Positions 9,728-18,999 of a stretch of DNA of 64,000 bases are shown here, piece after piece. This DNA comes from Mycolicibacterium litorale (GTDB lineage: Bacteria; Actinomycetota; Actinomycetes; Mycobacteriales; Mycobacteriaceae): contig NZ_AP023287.1 of NCBI RefSeq assembly GCF_014218295.1, positions 2,852,001 through 2,916,000 on the forward strand, read 5' to 3'. A model generated the notes under the pieces. The model saw nothing but the letters and a program-made list of their open reading frames with translations, was not told where the DNA came from and did no database searches. How positions within the stretch are numbered: position 1 is the stretch's first letter; each line of letters starts with the position of its first letter. The position numbers and the translations under genes are program-made.

Positions 9728-11647
9728 ATGGAAATGTTCACCCCGACGCTCGACTGGGGCAATGAGCTGTTGACCTCGCTGGCGTGGATCGCCAAGGCGT
9801 GGGTCGTCGCCGCCATCGCCACGTTGGTGATCCTCGCGCTGATCGTGCGATTCACCACCTGGGGCAGACAGTTCTGGCGCGTCACCCGCGGTTACTTCGT
9901 CGGGTCGGAAAGCGTCGTGGTGTGGGCCTGGCTCGGGGCGCTGCTTCTGTCGGTCATGATCGGCGTACGACTCTCGGTGCTCTTCAGCTACCAGGGCAAC
10001 GACATGCTGACGAGCTTCCAGGTCGTCGCATCGGGTGTCGGGGCCGGCGATGAAGCGGTGAAACAGTCCGGCGCGGACGGCTTCTGGATGTCGCTGGCGG
10101 TCTTCGCGGTACTGGCGGTTCTCAACGTCGCGCAGATCATGCTGGATCTGTATCTGGCCCAGCGGTTCATGCTGAGGTGGCGGACCTGGCTGACCGATCA
10201 ACTCACCGGTGACTGGCTCGACGGTAAGGCCTACTACCGCGCCCGCTTCATCGACGACACGATCGACAACCCGGACCAGCGCATCCAAACCGACATCGAC
10301 ATCTTCACCGCGGGCGTCGGGTCGCTGCCGAACACGCCGAACAACACGTCGACGGCCACCCTGCTCTTCGGCGCGATCTCCTCGATCACGTCGATGTACG
10401 CGTTCACTGCGATCCTGTGGAACCTCTCGGGCCCGATCACGCTTCCGTTCGTCGGCGTCGAACTGCCCAAGGCGATGTTCTGGATCGGCATCTTCTACAT
10501 CCTGCTGGCGACCGTGGTCGCGTTCTGGATCGGCCGGCCGATCATCGCGCTGTCGTTCAACAACGAGAAATTCAACGCCGTGTTCCGGTACGCGCTCGTG
10601 CGCCTGCGCGACGCATCGGAGTCGGTGGCGTTCTACCGCGGTGAGATCGCAGAGCGGACGGGCCTGCGGCGCCGGTTCGCCCCAGTGGTGAGCAACTACA
10701 AGAAGTACGTCAACCGAATGGCGGGGTTCTACGGGTGGAACCTGTCCATCACCCAGGGCCAGGAGCTCATCCCCTACCTCGTCCAGTTCCCCCGGTTCCT
10801 CAACGGCGACATCACCCTCGGCGCGCTGAACCAGACCGCCAGCGCGTTCCGGGAGATCCTCACCGGCCTGTCCTTCTTCCGTAACGCTTACGACCAGTTC
10901 GCCGGCTACCGCGCGGCGATCATCCGTCTCCACGGCCTGGTGATCGCCAACGACGAGGCCCGGGCACTGCCGTCGGTCGACGTCGAGGGTTCGCGGGACG
11001 GCAGTGTCCAACTCGACGACATCGAGGTCCGCACCCCGGCGGGCAAGCAGCTGGTCCGACCGCTCGATCTCAACCTGGAGCCCGGTGACAGCCTGGTGAT
11101 CACCGGACCGTCGGGCAGCGGTAAGACCACCCTGCTGCGCAGCCTCGGCCGACTGTGGCCGTATGCGTCCGGCACGTTGAAGTACCCGGCCGACGAGAAC
11201 GCCACGATGTTCCTGTCCCAGATGCCGTACGTCCCGCTGGGTGATCTGCGGGCAGTCGTGACCTATCCGCTCCAGGGCGGCGCGGTCACCGACGACGAGG
11301 TCTGCGACGTCCTGAACAAGGTGGCGCTGCCGCACCTCGTCGACCGGCTCGACGAGGAGAAGGACTGGGCGAAGGTGCTCTCCCCGGGCGAGCAGCAGCG
11401 CGTCGCGTTCGCCCGCATCCTGCTGACCAAGCCGAAGGCCGTGTTCCTCGACGAGTCCACGTCCGCACTCGATGAAGGCCTCGAGCTGACGCTCTACCGG
11501 CTCGTGCGTACCGAACTGCCGGAGACGATCCTGGTCAGCGTCAGCCATCGCAGCACTGTGGAGCAGCATCACACGCGGCAGCTCAAGCTCCTCGGCGACG
11601 GTGAGTGGGAACTCGGCACGATAGAGGCGGGCGTGCCGTCGCGATAG
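9728..11647 (+). CDS. bacA: BacA-type ABC transporter (Rv1819c-like), second copy
   Basis: A 639-residue transporter, the same length as M. tuberculosis Rv1819c, with which it shares the order of motifs: [10 protein letters not shown] at the N-terminus, [43 protein letters not shown], Walker [10 protein letters not shown] (about 460-468), signature [14 protein letters not shown] and Walker [17 protein letters not shown]. The membrane domain has six to eight hydrophobic helices. The family imports cobalamin and peptide or aminoglycoside-like drugs. It is the probable orthologue, with the gene at 7805 being a tandem paralogue. Gene order also fits, lying near the secA2 cluster. Confidence 0.92.
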   Translation: MEMFTPTLDWGNELLTSLAWIAKAWVVAAIATLVILALIVRFTTWGRQFWRVTRGYFVGSESVVVWAWLGALLLSVMIGVRLSVLFSYQGNDMLTSFQVVASGVGAGDEAVKQSGADGFWMSLAVFAVLAVLNVAQIMLDLYLAQRFMLRWRTWLTDQLTGDWLDGKAYYRARFIDDTIDNPDQRIQTDIDIFTAGVGSLPNTPNNTSTATLLFGAISSITSMYAFTAILWNLSGPITLPFVGVELPKAMFWIGIFYILLATVVAFWIGRPIIALSFNNEKFNAVFRYALVRLRDASESVAFYRGEIAERTGLRRRFAPVVSNYKKYVNRMAGFYGWNLSITQGQELIPYLVQFPRFLNGDITLGALNQTASAFREILTGLSFFRNAYDQFAGYRAAIIRLHGLVIANDEARALPSVDVEGSRDGSVQLDDIEVRTPAGKQLVRPLDLNLEPGDSLVITGPSGSGKTTLLRSLGRLWPYASGTLKYPADENATMFLSQMPYVPLGDLRAVVTYPLQGGAVTDDEVCDVLNKVALPHLVDRLDEEKDWAKVLSPGEQQRVAFARILLTKPKAVFLDESTSALDEGLELTLYRLVRTELPETILVSVSHRSTVEQHHTRQLKLLGDGEWELGTIEAGVPSR

Positions 11648-11674
11648 GCGTCACGTCTCGGCAGGGAGATCGTC

Positions 11675-12358
11675 ATGGGGGCGCACGCGGGAACGCCGAA
11701 CATCGTGCTGGTGCACGGAGCCTTCGTCGACGGATCCAGTTGGCGAGCCGTTCGTGACCTCCTGGCGGCGGACGGTTTCCACGTCGCAGTGGTACAGAAT
11801 CCGACTCTCTCGCTGGCCGGCGATGCGGCGGCCACCCGGCTGATCGTCGACGCACAGGACGGGCCGGTCGTGCTGGTGGGGCATTCCTACGGCGGCGCGG
11901 TCATCACCGAGGCGGGAAACCACGACAAGGTCACGGCACTGGTCTACATCGCGGCGTTCGTGCCGGATGTGGACGAGTCGGTGGAAATGCTCGGCGGCCA
12001 CCCCGGTGTGCCCGGGTCGCCGATCGTCGCGGCACCTGGCGGGTTCTTCTTCCAGGACCGGGGGAGATTCCACCATTCGTTCGGTGCGGACCTGCCTGCC
12101 GACGATGCCGCGTTCCTGGCCGATTCGCAGGTGCCGTGGTCAGTGGAGGCGATGACCGGACAGGTGACCACAACGGCCTGGCGGGTCAAGCCGAGCTGGT
12201 ACCTGATCGCCACCGACGACCGCATGATCCCGCCGGCCGCCCAGTTGGCCATGGCGCAGCGGGCCGGCGCCGTCACGGTGGAGGTGGCCGCCAGCCACGC
12301 CGTCTACCTGTCACAGCCGGGCGCCGTCGCCGCGCTCGTCCGGCGGGCCGCCGCCTAG
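11675..12358 (+). CDS. Alpha/beta hydrolase (esterase-like)
   Basis: A 227-residue alpha/beta hydrolase. It has the oxyanion segment LVHGAFVDGSSW near the N-terminus, the nucleophile elbow GHSYGG (about 69-74, serine 71), the acid region ATDDRMIPP (about 184-192) and the histidine motif ASHAVYLSQP (about 208-217). The short length and motif set match the salicylate esterase / MEKHLA-like group of plant-type esterases in bacteria. A GGGAG ribosome site lies about 8 bases before the ATG. The gene is convergent with the flavoprotein gene, 11 bases away. Substrate unknown. Confidence 0.85.
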   Translation: MGAHAGTPNIVLVHGAFVDGSSWRAVRDLLAADGFHVAVVQNPTLSLAGDAAATRLIVDAQDGPVVLVGHSYGGAVITEAGNHDKVTALVYIAAFVPDVDESVEMLGGHPGVPGSPIVAAPGGFFFQDRGRFHHSFGADLPADDAAFLADSQVPWSVEAMTGQVTTTAWRVKPSWYLIATDDRMIPPAAQLAMAQRAGAVTVEVAASHAVYLSQPGAVAALVRRAAA

Positions 12359-12369
12359 GGGCGTCGAAC

Positions 12370-13851
12370 CTAACCGCGCTGCGCCGCGTGCGTTCCCGCG
12401 CGTCTACCGAAGAACGACCCCTCGCCCAGCTGGGTACCGCTCGCGTAGCCCTTACCGTCCTGGGCGATGTTCGACGCGCAGGCGCCTGCGGCATACAGGC
12501 CAGCGATCGGCGAACCGTCCTCGCGCAGAACCTCACCGTCGACGGACACCGCCAACCCACCCATCGTGAAGCCCGAGTACATGGCCCGCCCCAACGACAG
12601 ATCGAACGCCGCCCACGGCCCGCTGTCCTGTGCCGCAACGTATTCCGGCTGCTTGTGGAAGTCCGGATCTTCACCGTGGGCCGCGTGCTCGTTGTACCGC
12701 GCGAGGGTCGCGGCCAGCCTGCCCTCCGGGATACCGAGCGCCGCCTCCATCTCCGCGACGGTTTCCCAGCCGTCGATGAATTTGATGAGCGGCATCTCGG
12801 GCATCTGCATGTGCGCCTCGTCGACGATCAGGTACGCGGTCTGATCCGGCTGCTCCAGCACGAATGCCGATGTGCGTGAATGGTAGGAATCCTCGGCGAC
12901 GAACCGCTGGCCGTCCTTGTTCACGATGACGCCGGTCAGCAGGATCTCCGGCGGATACGCGGCGGCGGTGATGAACAGCTGGTCGAGGTTCTTGGCGACT
13001 CCACCCGCCGAGATGCCCATCCGGATACCGAGACCGTCGTCGTTGGTGTTGCCGAGGATGTAGGGCTCGACCTCGCCGTGGTGCTTGGTCTTGCGCTTCT
13101 GCCCGAGCGCCGGGGTGTACTCGGCGACCATGTCGGGGTTCATCGCGAAACCACCGGCGGCAATGACCACCGCGCCGGCCCGCACAGTTCCGGTGTCACC
13201 GAAGTGCTTCCATCTCACCCCGGCGACCCGATCACCGTCGAGGACCAGGTTCGTCACACCGGTCTCGTACCGGATCTGCACCCCGAGGTCCGCGGCCCGC
13301 TTGACCAGAAGGTCGATCACCATCGCGGCTCCGCCCAGCTCGCCCGGCACCGGCACCGAGTGCCCGCGCGGCGCGGGCTTGGCCTGTTCGCAGAACGGCC
13401 ACACCTTCTCGTTACCGGTGTAGGACAGCCCCTCCGTACCCGGTGGCACCACCACCTTGCCCGGATAGAAGCTGCGCTCGAACTGGAAGCCGAGGCCCTC
13501 GAGCCACTCGAAGTGCTCGACGCTGCCCTCGCAGTACGCCCGGATCTTGTCGTATTCGGGCTCCCGCGACATCGCGACCAGGTACTTGTACATCTCCTCG
13601 GCGCTGTCGTCGAAACCGGTCGCCTGTTGCACGGCGGTGCCGCCGCCGAGATAGAAATGCCCACCCGCCATCGAGGTGGTGCCACCCGCCGCCGCGGCCT
13701 TCTCCAGCACCAGAACCCGGGCTCCGGACGCGGCGGCGCTCACCGCGGCGCAGCCGCCGGCGATGCCGAACCCGATCACCACCACGTCCACCTCATCCGA
13801 CCACTCGGTGACCGAGGCGGCCTCGATGGTTTCGGGAATGTCGGTGCTCAT
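12370..13851 (-). CDS. FAD-binding dehydrogenase of the fumarate reductase / ketosteroid dehydrogenase class (Rv1817-like)
   Basis: A 493-residue flavoprotein with the FAD dinucleotide motif VVVIGFGIAGGCAAVSAA (about 24-41), the GGTTSMAGGHFYLGGGT loop, and the terminal GLYAAGACASNIAQ and GTQLGEGSFFGRRAG motifs of the fumarate reductase/3-ketosteroid dehydrogenase flavoprotein family. It closely follows the sequence of M. tuberculosis Rv1817. Members oxidise or reduce C-C double bonds; the true substrate is unknown. Its start overlaps the VOC gene stop by 4 bases (ATGA), so the two act from one transcript, downstream of the TetR gene. Confidence 0.88.
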   Translation of the reverse strand: MSTDIPETIEAASVTEWSDEVDVVVIGFGIAGGCAAVSAAASGARVLVLEKAAAAGGTTSMAGGHFYLGGGTAVQQATGFDDSAEEMYKYLVAMSREPEYDKIRAYCEGSVEHFEWLEGLGFQFERSFYPGKVVVPPGTEGLSYTGNEKVWPFCEQAKPAPRGHSVPVPGELGGAAMVIDLLVKRAADLGVQIRYETGVTNLVLDGDRVAGVRWKHFGDTGTVRAGAVVIAAGGFAMNPDMVAEYTPALGQKRKTKHHGEVEPYILGNTNDDGLGIRMGISAGGVAKNLDQLFITAAAYPPEILLTGVIVNKDGQRFVAEDSYHSRTSAFVLEQPDQTAYLIVDEAHMQMPEMPLIKFIDGWETVAEMEAALGIPEGRLAATLARYNEHAAHGEDPDFHKQPEYVAAQDSGPWAAFDLSLGRAMYSGFTMGGLAVSVDGEVLREDGSPIAGLYAAGACASNIAQDGKGYASGTQLGEGSFFGRRAGTHAAQRG

Positions 13852-14345
13852 GACTGCTGCTCCTGTTTGACGTAGTCGAAGAAAGTGCGGATATCGTCTG
13901 ACAGACAGGCGATTTCGATATAGGGCACACCGGCGTCCTCAGCCGAGACGTAGGCGAATCGCATCCCACCGGCCATCACCCCGTCCGCGACGACGCCGGC
14001 ACCATCCCGTTCGGCGGCACGCACGGCGGCCTCGAACGCATCGCCGTCGGCCACCTCCCTGCAGACATGGTGGAGGCCGGGACCGCACCGGTCGAGGAAC
14101 TCGGTGTAGAGGCTGTCCCCGCGCACCGGCTTGATGATCTCCAGCTGCGTCTCACCGGCGTAGCTCAACGCGACGTCGGCGACGAAGTCGGCGGGCCTGC
14201 CGCGGAACCGGCACGCGTCCGGCCCGAAGTGCACACCCGGCATGCGCACCCACTTTCGCGCGCCGAGCAACGCCGACAGCGCCCGTTCGGTGGCGTCCAT
14301 GTCGCGGGTCACCCAGGCAATCTGGACAGGTGTCTGATCGACCAT
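13848..14345 (-). CDS. VOC (glyoxalase/dioxygenase fold) family protein
   Basis: A 165-residue protein with two beta-alpha-beta-beta-beta units typical of the vicinal oxygen chelate fold: IAWVTRDMDATERALSALLG at the N-terminus, then GPGLHHVCREVADGDAF and a terminal PYIEIACLSDD segment. Histidine 92 or 93 and glutamate near 147 could bind a metal, as in methylmalonyl-CoA epimerase and glyoxalase. Function is not assignable. It is coupled by a 4-base overlap to the downstream flavoprotein gene, suggesting a shared pathway. Confidence 0.82.
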   Translation of the reverse strand: MVDQTPVQIAWVTRDMDATERALSALLGARKWVRMPGVHFGPDACRFRGRPADFVADVALSYAGETQLEIIKPVRGDSLYTEFLDRCGPGLHHVCREVADGDAFEAAVRAAERDGAGVVADGVMAGGMRFAYVSAEDAGVPYIEIACLSDDIRTFFDYVKQEQQS

Positions 14346-14390
14346 CGGACCGAGAATATCGCTCCGGGTGCCGGCGCGCTAGAACGTGTT

Positions 14391-15092
14391 CTAGTTTCGC
14401 GTGCCGGCCGGCCGGGCCGAGAGCAGATCGGTCAGCGCTCGCACGTGGATGTCGAAGACCTCCGCCGGATCACTGAACGTATCCGCGCCGTACTGGCCGA
14501 AGACCTCGAGGCTGATCGCCCCGACAAGCCCGGCCCACAGCGTGACGGTCCGCGCCACGGCGGCGTCGCCACCGGTGAAGCCGAACTCCTGGCGGAGCTG
14601 ATCGAAATCACCCGAAAGGGCTTGCGATGCACTGATTCCCGAAGCGTCGACCTCGCCCGCAGCGATACCCGCCGCCACCGCGCCGAACAGCGCCCCGACC
14701 ACGCGGGTGCCCGGTCCGGTGGTGCGGTCGGCGGGTGCCCGGTAGCCGGGTACCGGGGTGCCGTAGAGCAGCGCCCAGCGCGCCGGCTGGGAGACCGCCC
14801 ACTCGCGCGCGGCGTGCGCCATCCGCAGGATCCGGTTCCGCCACCCCGGATCGCCCGAGGCGGCCGCCTCGTCGACCAGATCCGCCAGTTCGGAGTAGGC
14901 GTCCACCAACAGGAGCGTGAGCAGATCGTCACGGCTGCTGACGTAGCGGTACACCGCCGAGGAGACCACGCCGAGGTCGCGGGCGATCGCGCGCAGCGAG
15001 AGCCCGGCGGGGCCGTCGGTGATCAGGTGCCTGCGGCCGACCTCGACGATCTGCGTCTCCATCCTCGCCCGGCTGTCCTGACGTACACCCAT
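14391..15092 (-). CDS. TetR family transcriptional repressor (Rv1816-like)
   Basis: A 233-residue regulator, near the 234 of M. tuberculosis Rv1816 and in the same neighbourhood. The N-terminal helix-turn-helix (about 15-58) contains GPAGLSLRAIARDLGVVSSAVYRY. The C-terminal ligand domain is all helical with FDQLRQEFGF. The ATG at 15092 is preferred because a CAGACT box lies six bases before it (leaderless) and longer forms would run through the intergenic operator. It is divergent from the DUF385 gene; a 17-base dyad at 15160-15176 is the probable binding site. Confidence 0.88.
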   Translation of the reverse strand: MGVRQDSRARMETQIVEVGRRHLITDGPAGLSLRAIARDLGVVSSAVYRYVSSRDDLLTLLLVDAYSELADLVDEAAASGDPGWRNRILRMAHAAREWAVSQPARWALLYGTPVPGYRAPADRTTGPGTRVVGALFGAVAAGIAAGEVDASGISASQALSGDFDQLRQEFGFTGGDAAVARTVTLWAGLVGAISLEVFGQYGADTFSDPAEVFDIHVRALTDLLSARPAGTRN

Positions 15093-15159
15093 GTCGTCAG
15101 TCTGACACAAAGCGAGATCACTGCTCTTGCTTTCCGGCCGACAAGGGCGCACCATCAAT

Positions 15160-15176
15160 AGAGAGCACCGCTCTCT
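15160..15176. promoter_or_regulatory. Probable TetR operator
   Basis: AGAGAGC, three bases (ACC), GCTCTCT form a perfect 7-base inverted repeat between the divergent TetR gene and the DUF385 gene, 19 bases before the start of the latter. Symmetry, size and position fit a TetR dimer site. Binding itself is inferred. Confidence 0.65.
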
Positions 15177-15195
15177 GAACTGAAAGGGGAAGACC

Positions 15196-15636
15196 ATGAC
15201 CGTCCGTTACGACGAACCGACCGCGAGCGCGAAGGCGTTCAACCAGGTGATCCGATGGCTCGCCGAAGCCGGTGTCAGCATCGCCGGGACCTGCGCCCTG
15301 CGGGTCCGCGGCCGCAAGACCGGACAACCGCGCACCGTCGTCGTCAACCTGATGTCGGTCGACGGCCGTCGCTACCTGGTCTCGCCCCGCGGCAACACCC
15401 AGTGGGCGCGCAACGCCAGGGCCGCCGGGGAGGTCCAGACAGGACCGCGCTGGCGGCGCCGCACCGTCCGGATCGCCGAAGTGGCCGACGCGGACAAACC
15501 CGCGCTGCTGAAGCGCTATCTCGATCGCTGGTACTGGGAGGTCAAAGGCCACGTCGGCGGACTGACGCCGCAGTCGGGCGACGACGACATACGCGCGGTG
15601 GCGCCGTCGATCCCGGTGTTCGAACTCTTCGACTGA
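15196..15636 (+). CDS. Deazaflavin (F420)-dependent nitroreductase family protein, DUF385
   Basis: A 146-residue split-barrel protein of the Ddn/DUF385 family, which in mycobacteria uses coenzyme F420H2 to reduce quinones, nitro compounds and toxins. Typical features are LRVRGRKTGQPRTVVVNLMSV (about 34-54), the YLVSPRGNTQWARNARA segment that contacts F420 (about 60-76) and a tryptophan-rich C-terminal third. AAAGGGGA forms the ribosome site. It stands divergent to the TetR repressor and is the likely target, which suggests induction by a toxic ligand. Confidence 0.87.
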   Translation: MTVRYDEPTASAKAFNQVIRWLAEAGVSIAGTCALRVRGRKTGQPRTVVVNLMSVDGRRYLVSPRGNTQWARNARAAGEVQTGPRWRRRTVRIAEVADADKPALLKRYLDRWYWEVKGHVGGLTPQSGDDDIRAVAPSIPVFELFD

Positions 15637-15639
15637 CCG

Positions 15640-16311
15640 TCAGGCGCCGGCGGTGATGATGACACCCTGGCCGGCCCGCTGTGTGGCCGCCTGCCACGAC
15701 ACGGCCGCCGGGAACTGACCCCAGGTGCTGTTGAACATGCCGATGATCACCGCGCGACCGTCGGGGGTGTTGGTGTAGACGGGACCGCCCGAGTCACCCT
15801 TCTTGCTCACCACACCGTTGGCCATCGTGAACCAGCCGTTGTTGACCGCCTCGATCGTGCCGCAGCTTTCACCGGTGACGACGCCGAAGTGACACACCGG
15901 CATGCCCTTGGTGGGGACGACGGAAGCGTCGGCGACCAGCGCGCGACCGCTCGGAAGGAGGTTGTTGACCTGGACGTCGGGCGCCAACGCGATGGTCTGC
16001 CAGTCCGAGATCTGGTGGTTGATGTCGATGGTGGTGCCGTCGGGGGTGTTGTCCTCGAAGCCCGTCTGGACGCCGATGAAGCTACCCGCCCGGTCGTTGA
16101 CCGGCCCGCTGCCGCGGCAGTGTCCGGCGGTGTAGGCCACCCGCTGTTGCAGATCGACGAATCCCAGCGTGCAGACGTTGGTGTCCTGGCGGATCTCCAT
16201 ACCGGGAAAGACCAGGACGCCGGGATCGGCGTTCGCCGGTGCCAGCGGCGCCAGCAGTGCCGCCAATGGCGCGGCGACGGCCGCGAGCACGCTCAGCAGG
16301 TGTCGGCGCAC
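15640..16311 (-). CDS. Secreted chymotrypsin-fold serine protease-like protein (Rv1815-like)
   Basis: A 223-residue exported protein. From the GTG at 16311 it starts VRRHLLSVLAAVAAPLAALL, a clear signal peptide ending near ANADPG (about 25-31). The mature part carries AYTAGHC (histidine 64) and KKGDSGGPV (serine about 172-176), the histidine and serine boxes of trypsin-like proteases; an aspartate could be in QISDWQTIAL. Four cysteines could form two disulphides. A strong GGAGGAG site precedes the GTG. M. tuberculosis Rv1815 has the same length and position. Proteolytic activity has to be treated as probable, not shown. Confidence 0.87.
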   Translation of the reverse strand: MRRHLLSVLAAVAAPLAALLAPLAPANADPGVLVFPGMEIRQDTNVCTLGFVDLQQRVAYTAGHCRGSGPVNDRAGSFIGVQTGFEDNTPDGTTIDINHQISDWQTIALAPDVQVNNLLPSGRALVADASVVPTKGMPVCHFGVVTGESCGTIEAVNNGWFTMANGVVSKKGDSGGPVYTNTPDGRAVIIGMFNSTWGQFPAAVSWQAATQRAGQGVIITAGA

Positions 16312-16425
16312 GTCTGCTCCTCCCGACGGTGACAGCGGTGCGACCCCGATCAGCGGCCGCTCGAAGGCTGTATCGGGGGCTTCGGCTCTCACGTTACGGA
16401 AGGATCACGATGACCGCTCAGGTGG

Positions 16426-17832
16426 TCACGAGTCGAACCCGAGCCCCAGCGCATCGAGCGTGCGCAGCAGCACATTGCGCCGGCCCGCGGAATGGTCGGC
16501 CCGGTCCAGTGACCAGCGGGTGGCATTGATGCCGGCGCTGGCCAGCGGTTCGGGCGGGAACGGCAGCGGCTTCTTGCGCACCATCTCCAGTCGCGTGCGC
16601 GCGGTATCGGCGCCATCGAGCAGGTCGAGGCACACGTCGGCGGCGAAGCGCGCCGCACCCACCCCGAGCCCGGTGAACCCGTTGACGTGGGCGACGCGTC
16701 CGCCACGCGCCAGTCCCCAGTGAGCGCAGAACCGCGTGTTGGTGTCGATCGCACCCGCCCAGCGGTAGCCGAACCGTACGTCGGTCAGTTGCGGGAACGT
16801 GAGGAAGAAGTGCGCGGCCAGCCGCCGGTACGTCTGCGGACGGTCCTCGTAAGCCGCCTTGACCTTGCGTCCGAAGTGGTAGATCGCGTCGTAGCCGCCC
16901 CACACGATCCGGTTGTCCGCACTCAGCCGGTAGTAGTGGAACTGGTTCGCGCAGTCGCCGACGCCCTGCCGGTTTCGCCAGCCGATCCGCGAGAGCTGTT
17001 CTTCACTCAACGGTTCGGTGGCGAGCACGTAGTCGTACACCGGCACCGTGTGGAGCCGGTTGCGCCGCAACAGACTCGGGAAGACGTTGGTGGCCAACAC
17101 CGCCTGCCGCGCGGTGACGCGGCCGCCTTCGGTGTGTACGCACACGGTCGAACCGCGCGTCTCGAGTGACGTCGCGGCGCTGTGCTCGTGGATCTGCACT
17201 CCGGCCTCGGTGCAGGCGCGCGCCAACTCCAGCGCCAGCTTGGCCGGGTGCACGATGGCGCACGACTCGGCGTCGAACAGCCCGGCCCGGTAGGTCGGTG
17301 ACGCGACCTCGGCGCGCACCGCGGTCTCCTCGAGGAAACGGCCCTGGCCTTCCAGCGCCGCCGACCGCAGCCACTCCACCTGATGTGGTTCGGTTGCCAC
17401 GGTCAGCATCCCGGTGCGCTGCCAGTCGACGTCGAGCCGGAGCCGCTCGATATCGGCCTGCATGCCGTCGAGGTTTTCCATACCGAGCCGCTCGAGGACG
17501 TCGATGTCGTTGGGCCAGCGAGCTTTTCCGTTCTCGCGGCCGTGGGTGAGGCTGGCGTCGACGAATCCGCCGTTGCGCCCGGACGCCGCCCACGCCACGC
17601 GGTCGGATTCGATGACCACGATCCGCCGGCCGGGCTGGCGTTCGGCCGCGTGCAGCGCCGTCCACAACCCGGTGTAGCCCGCCCCGACGACGACCAGATC
17701 CGCGGTCACCGCACCGGTCAGCGGTGCGAACCGTGGCCGCGTCACGTCGAGCCACATCGACCCGGGGATGCTGGGAGCCAGCGCCGCATCGATCAGCGTC
17801 GCGTCGACCGGGGCGTCGAATACCGTCTGCAC
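16426..17832 (-). CDS. DAO-family FAD-dependent amine/amino acid oxidoreductase
   Basis: A 468-residue oxidoreductase of the D-amino acid oxidase / glycine oxidase fold. The FAD-binding motif is LVVVGAGYTGLWTALHAAE (about 46-64) and the ESDRVAWAASGRNGGFV loop (about 75-91) follows, as in gamma-glutamylputrescine oxidase-like proteins. The C-terminal GFTGLGVGAARFAAD motif closes the FAD site. These enzymes oxidise C-N bonds of amines. The GTG at 17832 has a TAGTCT box six bases upstream. The box includes the stop codon of the antiporter gene, so a separate leaderless promoter is likely. Confidence 0.85.
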   Translation of the reverse strand: MQTVFDAPVDATLIDAALAPSIPGSMWLDVTRPRFAPLTGAVTADLVVVGAGYTGLWTALHAAERQPGRRIVVIESDRVAWAASGRNGGFVDASLTHGRENGKARWPNDIDVLERLGMENLDGMQADIERLRLDVDWQRTGMLTVATEPHQVEWLRSAALEGQGRFLEETAVRAEVASPTYRAGLFDAESCAIVHPAKLALELARACTEAGVQIHEHSAATSLETRGSTVCVHTEGGRVTARQAVLATNVFPSLLRRNRLHTVPVYDYVLATEPLSEEQLSRIGWRNRQGVGDCANQFHYYRLSADNRIVWGGYDAIYHFGRKVKAAYEDRPQTYRRLAAHFFLTFPQLTDVRFGYRWAGAIDTNTRFCAHWGLARGGRVAHVNGFTGLGVGAARFAADVCLDLLDGADTARTRLEMVRKKPLPFPPEPLASAGINATRWSLDRADHSAGRRNVLLRTLDALGLGFDS

Positions 17833-17838
17833 AGGCGG

Positions 17839-17844
17839 AGACTA
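17839..17844 (-). promoter_or_regulatory. Probable leaderless -10 box of the DAO-family gene
   Basis: TAGTCT on the minus strand lies six bases before the GTG at 17832. Its TAG is the stop codon of the upstream antiporter gene. Confidence 0.45.
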
Positions 17845-18996
17845 GCCGGGCCGGCGCCGCGCGGGCACCCGTGCTCCGGTGAAGCGGGCCAGCACCGGTC
17901 CGACCATCGCCAGGATGAACACGTACGGCGTCGCCACCGCTTCGAGCGAGTCCACGGTCGCACCGACCAGACCGATGATCACCAGCGAGAACTCGCCGCG
18001 CGCGATCAGCGCCGTCCCGGCCCGCAGCTGACCGGGGCGTCCGACCCCGTCGCGCCGCGCGGCGAACTGCCCGGTGAGCACCTTCGTACCCGACGTGACC
18101 ACCGCGAGCGCGAGGGCGACCGGGAGCATCGGGAGCAGCGCCATCGGGTCCACCGACACCCCGATCGCGAGGAAGAAGATCGCCGCGAACAGGTCGCGCA
18201 ACGGGCTCAGGACGGTGCGCGCACGGTCGGCCGCCTCACCGGTCAACGTCAGACCGACCAGGAACGCACCGACCGCGGCCGAGGCGTGGATGAACTCCGC
18301 GAGCGCGGCCACGATCAGGGTCAGACCCAGGATGCGCAGCAGCAACTGCTCGTTGTCCGGGTGCGCGACCAGGCGGCCGACGTGATGACCCCAGCGATAG
18401 GACACCACGAACGCCAGCACCAGCGCGCTGATGGCGATCGCCATCCCGAACAGCGCCTGCAGGAACGTCCCGCCGGCAGCCAGCACCGCGAGCAGCGGCA
18501 GGTAGGCCGCCATCGCGAAATCCTCGAGCACCAGGATCGACAACACCGCGGGGGTCTCGCGGTTACCGAGCCGCCGCAGGTCGGACAACAGCCGCGCGAT
18601 GACCCCGGACGACGAGATCCACGTGACGCCCGCCAGCGCCAGGATGCCGACGCCGTCGAGGCCGATCAGCCAGCCGGCGATGGCGCCGGGCGCCGCATTG
18701 AGAACCAGGTCGACGCCTGCCGACGGCAGATGACGGCGCAGGCTGGTGGCGAACTCCCCGATCGAGAACTCGAGTCCGAGGGTGAGCAGCAGCAGGACGA
18801 CGCCGATCGTGGCGCCGGTCTGGACGAACTCCCCGGCGGCGGGCACCGGCGCGACACCGCCTTCTCCCAGGGCCAGTCCGGCCGCGAGGTAGAGCGGGAT
18901 CGGTGACAGCGCGAAGCGCCGGGCGATCGTGCCGAGCAGGGTGAGCACCGCGAGGATGACGCCCAGCTCGAGCAGCAGCGTCGCCGAGACCTCCAT
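17842..18996 (-). CDS. CPA2 family cation:proton antiporter (KefB/KhtU-like membrane subunit)
   Basis: A 384-residue membrane protein with 11-12 hydrophobic helices and no C-terminal nucleotide-binding domain. It has LTLGLEFSIGEF (about 71-82), an ILVLEDF motif (about 154-160) and an ALIARGEFSLVI motif (about 328-339), all standard for the Kef/CPA2 exchangers. The partner gene with a TrkA-C domain lies 3 bases upstream, so the pair makes a KhtTU-type K+/H+ antiporter with a separate regulatory subunit. M. tuberculosis Rv3236c-Rv3237c has the same layout. It should act in potassium or pH balance at the plasma membrane. Confidence 0.88.
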   Translation of the reverse strand: MEVSATLLLELGVILAVLTLLGTIARRFALSPIPLYLAAGLALGEGGVAPVPAAGEFVQTGATIGVVLLLLTLGLEFSIGEFATSLRRHLPSAGVDLVLNAAPGAIAGWLIGLDGVGILALAGVTWISSSGVIARLLSDLRRLGNRETPAVLSILVLEDFAMAAYLPLLAVLAAGGTFLQALFGMAIAISALVLAFVVSYRWGHHVGRLVAHPDNEQLLLRILGLTLIVAALAEFIHASAAVGAFLVGLTLTGEAADRARTVLSPLRDLFAAIFFLAIGVSVDPMALLPMLPVALALAVVTSGTKVLTGQFAARRDGVGRPGQLRAGTALIARGEFSLVIIGLVGATVDSLEAVATPYVFILAMVGPVLARFTGARVPARRRPG

Positions 18997-18999
18997 AGA

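Noticed and set aside
9653..11572. Minus-strand open frame of 639 codons opposite bacA
   Set aside because: It has the Arg/Asp/Val/Gln-biased make-up of an antisense frame and no recognisable domain, while the plus-strand frame has all ABC motifs.
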